Positions 1 through 5,223 of a stretch of DNA of 5,223 nucleotides are shown one piece after another. The position numbers and the translations under genes are program-made. Source of the DNA: an uncultured Bacteroidales bacterium (GTDB taxonomy: Bacteria > Bacteroidota > Bacteroidia > Bacteroidales > UBA932). Where the stretch lies: NCBI GenBank assembly GCA_946187365.1, contig CAMHRD010000102.1, positions 1-5,223 on the forward strand, given 5' to 3'. The notes under the pieces were generated by a model. It made no database searches and was not told the DNA's origin. It saw only the letters and a list, made by a program, of their open reading frames with translations. Each line of letters opens with the position of its first letter. Positions within the stretch are counted from its first letter, which is position 1.

Positions 1-235
1 TCATTTCTTTGGAAACAGATATGAGTTTGAAACAGAGGTGCTTGTACGCTCCGCCTGGCGCGGAGTAAAACTTCTGGTAGTTCCGGTAGATGTAATCTAC
101 GGACCGGACAGGGTGACCCATTTCCGTAAAGGTGCGGACTTTACACGCATAAGCGTAATGAATACCTTCCTCACTTTGGGCGCTCTCTGCTACGGCTATC
201 CGAGAATGGCTCTTCAAAAGTTGTTTGGGAAATAA
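1..235 (+). CDS. Family 2 glycosyltransferase, C-terminal part (5' end outside window)
   Basis: Only the last 77 codons are present, read in the frame beginning at base 2 and ending at TAA 233-235. The frame is open to the left edge, so the GTG at 38 is an internal Val codon and not a start. The piece begins HFFGNRYEFETEVLVRSAWR, the acceptor-side end of a GT2 (GT-A fold, dolichol-phosphate-sugar-synthase-like) domain. It continues with a VPVDVIY strand, an RVTHFRKGADFTRIS segment and a hydrophobic stretch (about MNTFLTLGALCYGYP) that probably contacts the membrane. Such enzymes transfer a sugar from an activated donor to a lipid or other acceptor on the cytoplasmic face. The donor-binding DXD region lies outside the window, so substrate and activity cannot be judged. 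The stop codon overlaps the next start by one base, which ties this gene to the exporter/acyltransferase gene. I am fairly sure of the family and have no evidence for the exact sugar or acceptor. Confidence 0.8.
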   Translation, partial: HFFGNRYEFETEVLVRSAWRGVKLLVVPVDVIYGPDRVTHFRKGADFTRISVMNTFLTLGALCYGYPRMALQKLFGK

Positions 236-237
236 TG
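233..237 (+). promoter_or_regulatory. TAATG stop/start overlap (likely translational coupling)
   Basis: The TAA stop of the glycosyltransferase gene (233-235) and the ATG of the exporter fusion (235-237) share one A. I see no strong Shine-Dalgarno sequence just upstream (the bases before are ttgtttgggaaa). Re-initiation by ribosomes ending the upstream gene is therefore the likely way this start is used. It also fixes the start of the downstream gene. Confidence 0.6.
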
Positions 238-3200
238 GAGAGATTCTTTTTAAAGATATATGATTTCTTTGCCGGCGGAAGGCGTTATCTTGCCCTCCTT
301 CTCCCCATTCTTCTGGCAGGTTGCTTCTATCTCTGCATGCGTCATATTGCTCTGAACGAGGATATTGCAGCCTTCCTGCCATACGGTTCAGGAGAGAAGA
401 GCCGTCAGAGCCAGTTCGTATACAAGAATCTCAGAATGCAGGATAAGGTTGTCTCCCTAATGACTCTTAAGGAGAAACCTAAAGATACTCAGGAGGGTAT
501 AGAGCGTCTGACCCAGGCGGCAGACGAGTACTCGGAGCGTTTCTTCTCAATGGAGGCAGAGGGAATAAAGGAGCCTACGGTAAGAATAGACCCAACCTCA
601 TTCCTTGCAACCGCCTCATTTGTTGCGGAGAACATGCCATACTTTCTGGAGGAGGAAGATTACTCCAGGATGGATTCAATCATAGCAGCAGGCAACTATT
701 CAGAGTTGCTGGAGCAGGACAAGGAGTCTATGATTACCTCCAACGGCCTCACTCAGAGCATTGTGGCGGCAGATCCGCTTCAGTTCTCCTCACTGCTTCT
801 GAAAAAACTGAGAACCCTTGGAACGGAGAGCGGCTTTAAGGTGATTGGGGAGTATCTCTTCACTCCGGACTCATCTGCAATTATGATGAACTTCTCATCC
901 GAGTTCGGCGGCAGCGAGACGGGTAACAACTCAGAACTCTTAAAACAGGTATATGATGTAAGAGACTCCGTAGCAGCTCTTTACCCGGATGTGCAGATGG
1001 AGTTCACCGGCTCTCCGGTAATTGCCGTAATGAATGCGGAACGTATGAAAAAGGATGCCGTACGCTGCGCCGTTCTTGCCATTGTTCTGATAGTGGGGCT
1101 TTTAGCCTGGTACTTCAGAAGGGTTAGACCTATACTTTTAATCTGTGTTCCGGTAATATTCGGAATAATGGCGGGGCTTGCCTTTATGGGTATTGTGAAG
1201 GAGAGCGTAAGCAGCGTGGCTCTTGCCGCCTGCTGCGTAATATTCGGTATAGCAGTGGATTACTCGCTTTTGTACTCCACCCGTTTGGGCTTTACCGGCA
1301 ACGCCCGCCAGACTCTTTCAGACATAGTCTCCCCGATGGTTATAGGTAACATAACAACCGTGGGAGCTTTCCTCTCATTGCTGGTTATGAGCGCCTCCGG
1401 AATGAGAGACTTCGGATTGTTTGCCGCAGTCTCTTTGGTTGGTGCCATCTTCTTTGTAATCATATTCTTACCGCACTGGGTAGGGGAGAAGAATTACAAG
1501 CCTAGAAGCGGAGGATGGCTTGGCCGCTGGGCAGGATTCCGCCCGGAGGAGAACCGCTATATCTTCTGGCTGCTTCTGGTTGCAACTGTCGTATTCTATC
1601 TCTTCAGCCGCAAGGTTACATTCAGCGGAGATTTTACTAAGATAAACTATATGGCACCCGCTCAGTCTCAGTTACTAGACAAACTCTCATCTTATTCCGG
1701 AAGAGAGGGGAGCGTGGCTGTTTATGCAGTATCTGAAGGTGCCTCTTTAAGTGATGCGCTTAATGCAGCGGAGAAAAACAAAGCGTTTGTTGAGTCTAAC
1801 GTTAAGAGCGGTAACGTACTCTCTGCAAGAGGAATAGGGCCGTTCCTTCCATCACGTGAGGAGCAGGCAAGAAGGCTCTCTCTCTGGAAATCCTTTGTGG
1901 AGAAAAACGGTGAAACTCTGCTATCATCATTAGATAGGGCGGGTGAGGCGGCCGGCTTTACAACTGATGCCTTTGATTCTTTCAAAGCACTATTTACAAG
2001 TGAGTTAAACGTGCAGCAGGAGGAGTTCTTCTCTCCGGTGGGAACCTTGATGGCTCCTTTTATTCTGAGAGATTCCTCAACATCCATCGTGATGGAAATT
2101 CTCTATACCCCAAAGGAGAATTTGAATGCGCTCTACAGTTCATACAAAGATTACACGGATAAGGCTGAGGGGTCCTTCCTATTTGATTCATACTCAATGA
2201 CGGACGGAATGATAGATATACTGCAGAAGGATTTTGACAAGGTGCTTGCCATCTGTTCTCTGCTGGTTTTCATCTTCTTATGGATTGCCTTCCGCCGTCT
2301 GGAACTTGCACTTACAGCCTTCCTTCCTATGGTTGTATCCTGGATTTGGATAACGGGAATTATGGGAATTTTCGGTGTAAGTTTCAACATTGTAAATATC
2401 ATTCTTGCAACCTTCATATTCGGATTGGGAGATGACTACACCATCTTTATGGTGGAGGGGCTGCAGTACGAATACACTAATAAAAAGCCTCTGCTGCAAT
2501 CATACAAGACGGGCGTAACTCTCTCTGCCATAACTATGTTTGTGGGAGTGGGGTCCCTTATCTTTGCACTTCATCCTGCTCTGCACTCATTGGGAGCGGT
2601 TGCGGTGATTGGTCTTATCTGCGTGGTTCTTCTGGCATTTATGCTGCCTCCGGTACTCTTCCGCTTTTTGGTCTGCAAATCTTTCAGAAGGGAGCGTAAG
2701 GAGAGAGTTTTCCCAATCAGGCTCTCTGATATCTTCATAACTCTCTACTGTGTAGCGGTATTTGTGGCTGTCTGCCTCTGGATGAAGGTTAAAACGCTCT
2801 TTAATCCAAAACTGAAGGGAGAGAGGCTCCGTACGGTTATAACCCGTTATATGAGGTTTTTCTCCTCAAAGATGCCAAGGGTGAAGTTCTTTGTAAAGGG
2901 AGAACATAACTTCTCATCCTCAGAGCCTTGCATAATTATCTCCAACCACCAGTCTCACCTGGATCTGCTCTATCTGCTCTCTCTGAGCCCTAAAATTGTT
3001 GTTGTTACCAACAAATGGGTTTATAAATCGCCGGTTTATGGTAACTTTGTGCGCAAAGCGGGGAACGTTTGCATAGAGGAGGGGATGGAGATTAACAGAG
3101 AGAAACTGCTTGCCCTCAAGAAAGAGGGGTGCTCAATACTTATATTCCCGGAGGGGACAAGAAGCGAGGATTGTGATATCCTTAAGTTCCATAGCGGTGC

Positions 3201-3507
3201 CTTTTCTATGGCGGAGGAACTTCAGATGGATATTCTTCCTGTGGTTCTGTTTGGTCCGGGTGAGATTTTCCCTAAAGGTGAGCACCTTTTAAGAAGAGGC
3301 AGAGTGGTTCTGGAGTTTAAAGAGAGAATCCCTTACGGCAAACTTGGAGAGTATGGTGCCAGAGCTTTAAAGCAGGCTCAGGCTATAAGAAGATACTATC
3401 GGGAGGAATATGATTCCCTATGCGCAACCGTTTATGGTGATGAGAGTTACGGCAGGATGAGGGAAAATGATAAAAACTTGTACAAGTCAGATGAAGAGAT
3501 GGTTTAA
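235..3507 (+). CDS. RND/MMPL-family exporter fused to a PlsC-type lysophospholipid acyltransferase
   Basis: A 1090-residue inner-membrane protein with two parts. Residues 1 to about 812 form an RND/MMPL-like exporter: TM1 at about 18-35, a large periplasmic loop (about 38-275), TM2-6 (about 276-416), TM7 (about 442-460), a second periplasmic loop (about 462-668) and TM8-12 (about 670-812). Each half carries the family's GxxxDY motif in its TM4-equivalent helix: G338-D342-Y343 and G730-D734-Y735, the expected proton-relay acidic residues. After an extra hydrophobic segment (about 833-850) comes a PlsC/LPLAT domain (about 865-1040). It has an intact HX4D box (NHQSHLD, N904-D910) and an intact FPEGTRS block (971-977), so it should be an active acyl transferase. 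MMPL exporters use proton motive force to move lipids or acylated products, and PlsC domains acylate lysolipid-type acceptors. Together this suggests making and exporting an acylated envelope lipid. Related Bacteroidota proteins, as I remember them, continue into a SAM-dependent methyltransferase. Here the protein ends after a charged tail of about 45 residues. The start is fixed by the TAATG junction; the 3' end overlaps the hydrolase gene. Confidence 0.93.
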   Translation: MERFFLKIYDFFAGGRRYLALLLPILLAGCFYLCMRHIALNEDIAAFLPYGSGEKSRQSQFVYKNLRMQDKVVSLMTLKEKPKDTQEGIERLTQAADEYSERFFSMEAEGIKEPTVRIDPTSFLATASFVAENMPYFLEEEDYSRMDSIIAAGNYSELLEQDKESMITSNGLTQSIVAADPLQFSSLLLKKLRTLGTESGFKVIGEYLFTPDSSAIMMNFSSEFGGSETGNNSELLKQVYDVRDSVAALYPDVQMEFTGSPVIAVMNAERMKKDAVRCAVLAIVLIVGLLAWYFRRVRPILLICVPVIFGIMAGLAFMGIVKESVSSVALAACCVIFGIAVDYSLLYSTRLGFTGNARQTLSDIVSPMVIGNITTVGAFLSLLVMSASGMRDFGLFAAVSLVGAIFFVIIFLPHWVGEKNYKPRSGGWLGRWAGFRPEENRYIFWLLLVATVVFYLFSRKVTFSGDFTKINYMAPAQSQLLDKLSSYSGREGSVAVYAVSEGASLSDALNAAEKNKAFVESNVKSGNVLSARGIGPFLPSREEQARRLSLWKSFVEKNGETLLSSLDRAGEAAGFTTDAFDSFKALFTSELNVQQEEFFSPVGTLMAPFILRDSSTSIVMEILYTPKENLNALYSSYKDYTDKAEGSFLFDSYSMTDGMIDILQKDFDKVLAICSLLVFIFLWIAFRRLELALTAFLPMVVSWIWITGIMGIFGVSFNIVNIILATFIFGLGDDYTIFMVEGLQYEYTNKKPLLQSYKTGVTLSAITMFVGVGSLIFALHPALHSLGAVAVIGLICVVLLAFMLPPVLFRFLVCKSFRRERKERVFPIRLSDIFITLYCVAVFVAVCLWMKVKTLFNPKLKGERLRTVITRYMRFFSSKMPRVKFFVKGEHNFSSSEPCIIISNHQSHLDLLYLLSLSPKIVVVTNKWVYKSPVYGNFVRKAGNVCIEEGMEINREKLLALKKEGCSILIFPEGTRSEDCDILKFHSGAFSMAEELQMDILPVVLFGPGEIFPKGEHLLRRGRVVLEFKERIPYGKLGEYGARALKQAQAIRRYYREEYDSLCATVYGDESYGRMRENDKNLYKSDEEMV
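2728..3354 (+). other. PlsC/LPLAT acyltransferase domain with preceding hydrophobic segment, inside the exporter fusion
   Basis: This covers about residues 832-1040 of the fusion. It begins with a hydrophobic helix (about 833-850, DIFITLYCVAVFVAVCLWM) and a basic linker, followed by the acyltransferase fold. Block I is NHQSHLD (904-910), with the catalytic His905 and Asp910 at normal HX4D spacing. Block III is FPEGTRS (971-977), which in this family binds the acceptor phosphate. A following LPVVLFGP stretch corresponds to the block IV region. All key residues are present. Domain edges are estimates by eye. Confidence 0.85.
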
Positions 3508-3559
3508 GATATTGTTCTGTTCTGCGGCCTTGCTAATGGCGGGCTCCGCTCTGCTTGCT
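3491..3559 (+). other. Predicted Sec signal peptide of the alpha/beta-hydrolase
   Basis: From the ATG at 3491: a short basic n-region (KRWFK), a hydrophobic core (ILFCSAALLMAG) and a small-residue end (SALLA) before Gln. Cleavage between Ala and Gln is common in Bacteroidota exported proteins. There is no Cys at the right place for lipoprotein processing. Confidence 0.7.
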
Positions 3560-4327
3560 CAGCACAGAGTGGATAAGAAGAGGCTTTGGGAGGGCGAACA
3601 GACGGATAGAAGTTATAAGAGAGTTAAGATATTCACTTACGCTCCTGATGCGGGTACCAACGGCAGCAATCCCGCTGTAATTATCCTCCCCGGAGGAAGT
3701 TACAGATATCTGGCCATTAACCAGGAGGGGTTTGATGTTGCAAAGAGTTTTGCCAGGAGGGGCTATCTGGCTATTGTGCTGCGTTACAGAATGGGCTGGT
3801 TTGGTGCGCATTATCCGGATCAGCTTGAGGATTACAGACGTGCAATGGACTATGTTAAAGCAAATTCCGCCGCTCTGGGAATAGATACTGCAAAGATTGC
3901 CGTGGTAGGTTTTTCTGCCGGTGGGCATCTTGCGGGATGTGCCGCTCTGGAGGAGAATCCCAAGTACCGCCCGGCATACGTTGCTATGCTCTATCCGGTT
4001 GTTACTATGCGTGAACCTAACTGCCACCGCATGTCTAAGAAGAACCTGCTGCGCGGAGATACTACACTTATTCCAAAACTCTCTCTGGATGAGAATGTTA
4101 GAGAGGATATGGCTCCCGTTTTTCTGCTTCATTGCGAGGATGATCCTATTGTGAAATCTAACGGTTCTCACAATATGGCTTCCGAATTAGAAAGAAAAGG
4201 AGTACCTTGCATGGTGGAATTCCATCAGAAGGGAGGGCACGGCTTCGGAGTAAGAGCGGCAAAGAACTCCGGAGCAAGAGGTTGGAATGATAGATTCCTT
4301 AAATGGATTGGCACACTCCAAAACTAA
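3491..4327 (+). CDS. Exported alpha/beta-hydrolase (esterase; acetyl-esterase/BD-FAE-like)
   Basis: The preferred start at 3491 gives 278 residues beginning MKRWFKILFCSAALLMAGSA, a typical signal peptide with likely cleavage after ...ALLA before Gln. An in-frame ATG at 3467 would add eight residues (MIKTCTSQ) and lengthen the overlap with the exporter gene from 17 to 41 bases. A GAGGG lies three bases before 3467, so that start is not excluded. Numbering from 3467, the alpha/beta-hydrolase marks are an oxyanion LPGGSY segment (74-79), the nucleophile elbow GFSAGG with Ser150, an acid Asp226 in CEDDPIV, and His258 in GGHGFG. The catalytic set is complete and the order is right. The fold resembles Bacteroidota acetyl-esterase and feruloyl-esterase-like proteins that remove acyl groups from sugars or other small esters. 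It lacks a lipobox, so a periplasmic location is likely. Its place between two lipid acyltransferase genes suggests that it trims or releases an acyl or acetyl ester of the pathway product. A free-standing carbohydrate esterase carried in the operon is the alternative. Confidence 0.9.
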   Translation: MKRWFKILFCSAALLMAGSALLAQHRVDKKRLWEGEQTDRSYKRVKIFTYAPDAGTNGSNPAVIILPGGSYRYLAINQEGFDVAKSFARRGYLAIVLRYRMGWFGAHYPDQLEDYRRAMDYVKANSAALGIDTAKIAVVGFSAGGHLAGCAALEENPKYRPAYVAMLYPVVTMREPNCHRMSKKNLLRGDTTLIPKLSLDENVREDMAPVFLLHCEDDPIVKSNGSHNMASELERKGVPCMVEFHQKGGHGFGVRAAKNSGARGWNDRFLKWIGTLQN

Positions 4328-4332
4328 AGATT

Positions 4333-5223
4333 ATGGACATCAACAGAAAGACACCTAAGGATATCTCAACCGAGTGGGATGATATTCGTCCTTACAGAGA
4401 TGACGAGATTTCCGACGCCATGCAGAGAATTGCATCTGACGAGAACTTTCCTGCTGTTATGAACTTCATATATGAGGGGAAGGATATTGAAAAGAGAATC
4501 AACGAGTTCCGCTCATTCAAAACGGTGAGCCAGTTCCAGGTGGGCTTTATGTTTGATGCCATAAACGCCATTGTAAGAAAGACAACGGAGGGGTTCACAT
4601 ACGACGGTTTTGAGAACCTGGAGCCGGGCAAAGGCTACCTCTTTGTCTCCAACCACAGAGATATTCTTTTAGATGCCGCACTGCTTCAGATTGCCCTTCA
4701 CAATAACGGACTGGACTGCTCTGAGATAACCTTCGGAGACAACCTTATGCAGCCAGGAATGGTCTCAGACGTAGGCAAATCCAACCGTATGTTCAAGGTT
4801 GTAAGAGGCGGAACCACAAAGGATTTCTACAAGACCAGCCACCACCTCTCCAGTTATATCCGTTATGTGATAAACGAGAGAAAGACATCTGTCTGGATAG
4901 CACAGCGCAACGGCCGAACAAAGGACGGAGATGACAAGACCAGCCAGACCGTTTTGAAGATGTTTTCACTATCGGGAGATAAAAACATTGGCACCAACTT
5001 CTCCTCTCTCAACATTGTCCCGATGGCTGTCTCATACGAGTGGGAGACCTGTATAACCCAGAAGGTTAGAGAGCTCTATCTCTCTCAGGATCACCCATAT
5101 ATAAAGGAGAAGGGAGAGGACTTCAGAAGCATTATGGAGGGCATTCTCTCTCCTAAGGGAAAGGTTCACATCCAGATCTGCAAGCCAATTACAGCGGAGG
5201 AACTTCTTACCGCCGGCTCTCTG
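4333..5223 (+). CDS. Glycerolipid-type acyltransferase (PlsC/PlsB superfamily), 3' end outside window
   Basis: The ATG at 4333, five bases after the hydrolase stop, opens a frame of 297 codons that runs without a stop to the window edge. The protein begins MDINRKTPKDISTEWDDIRP. It has an acidic, helical N-terminal region of about 90 residues with no signal peptide or clear transmembrane helix, so it is probably a cytoplasmic, membrane-associated enzyme. The acyltransferase core begins with YLFVSNHRDILLDAALL. His108 is the likely catalytic base, but the acid falls at Asp114 (HX5D) or Asp110, not at the usual HX4D distance. Farther on are MFKVVRGG and SVWIAQRNGRTKDG (ending at residue 199), the counterpart of the PEGTRS block, with Asn193 where Glu is usual. 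A NIVPMAVSYEW stretch (core residues IVPMAVSYE) follows as the block IV region. I recall Bacteroidota relatives as roughly 370-390 residues, so about 80-90 residues are probably missing. It would acylate a glycerol-phosphate, lysolipid or related acceptor; the actual substrate is unknown. It differs clearly from the PlsC domain of the fusion protein, so it is not a recent duplicate. Confidence 0.85.
   Translation, partial: MDINRKTPKDISTEWDDIRPYRDDEISDAMQRIASDENFPAVMNFIYEGKDIEKRINEFRSFKTVSQFQVGFMFDAINAIVRKTTEGFTYDGFENLEPGKGYLFVSNHRDILLDAALLQIALHNNGLDCSEITFGDNLMQPGMVSDVGKSNRMFKVVRGGTTKDFYKTSHHLSSYIRYVINERKTSVWIAQRNGRTKDGDDKTSQTVLKMFSLSGDKNIGTNFSSLNIVPMAVSYEWETCITQKVRELYLSQDHPYIKEKGEDFRSIMEGILSPKGKVHIQICKPITAEELLTAGSL

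Noticed and set aside
38..235. A short separate gene starting at GTG 38
   Set aside because: The frame is open to the left edge and the upstream codons (HFFGNRYEFETE) continue the glycosyltransferase sequence, so this is the end of a longer gene.
1722..2499. Open frames on the - strand opposite the second half of the exporter
   Set aside because: Their translations are low-complexity, Ser/Lys-rich and without family motifs. The + strand product here is a clear second periplasmic loop and TM8-10 with a GxxxDY motif.
2539..2566. Bacteroidota-type promoter look-alike (TTTG, then TATCTTTG)
   Set aside because: It matches TAnnTTTG, but the spacing to the upstream TTTG is 16 bases, shorter than the usual 19-21. 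It lies in the middle of the exporter coding region, in a Leu/Phe-rich membrane helix where such strings arise by chance.
3921..4154. A 77-codon + strand frame inside the hydrolase gene
   Set aside because: It is out of frame with the hydrolase and gives a Cys/Arg/Leu-rich sequence typical of a shadow frame.
3533..4171. Long open frame on the - strand (212 codons)
   Set aside because: It lies fully opposite the alpha/beta-hydrolase gene, whose + strand product has a complete catalytic set and signal peptide. The antisense protein shows no recognisable motif.
4328..4332. Possible terminator or promoter between the hydrolase and the last acyltransferase
   Set aside because: The gap is only five bases and no inverted repeat with a T-run is visible around it, so the genes look co-transcribed.
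4392..4631. Open frame on the - strand opposite the second acyltransferase
   Set aside because: The + strand frame runs unbroken for 297 codons with acyltransferase motifs; the antisense frame has none.

Overview
The window is a gene-dense stretch of bacterial DNA with four genes, all on the + strand. They are so close together that they are almost certainly one operon. The gene style points to Bacteroidota, probably Bacteroidales: no clear Shine-Dalgarno sequences, moderate GC, and a signal peptide ending in Ala-Gln. The MMPL exporter/PlsC acyltransferase fusion is also a protein type I associate with that phylum. This assignment comes from gene style and remembered families, not from a marker gene.

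Layout: (1) positions 1-235 hold the last 77 codons of a family 2 glycosyltransferase-like protein. (2) Positions 235-3507 encode a 1090-residue fusion of an RND/MMPL-type exporter and a C-terminal PlsC-type lysophospholipid acyltransferase; it starts inside the stop codon of gene 1 (TAATG). (3) Positions 3491 (or 3467) to 4327 encode an exported alpha/beta-hydrolase with a full Ser-Asp-His set, overlapping the end of gene 2. (4) Positions 4333 to the window end encode a second, different glycerolipid-type acyltransferase, cut off by the window edge. There is no intergenic space for a promoter or terminator; the only gap is 5 bases.

A glycosyltransferase, a lipid exporter fused to an acyltransferase, an exported esterase and another acyltransferase suggest a pathway that builds an acylated, probably glycosylated lipid and moves it to the cell envelope. 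The closest known setting is the aryl polyene / flexirubin-like clusters of Bacteroidota, which carry GT2, MMPL exporter and acyltransferase genes. No ketosynthase, acyl carrier protein, ammonia-lyase or LolA-like gene is visible here, so that assignment is an inference to be tested on flanking DNA.

The points most worth a second look are the exporter-acyltransferase fusion and its short charged tail where relatives have a methyltransferase, an extra hydrophobic segment between the two halves that raises a topology question, and the non-canonical catalytic blocks of the last acyltransferase.
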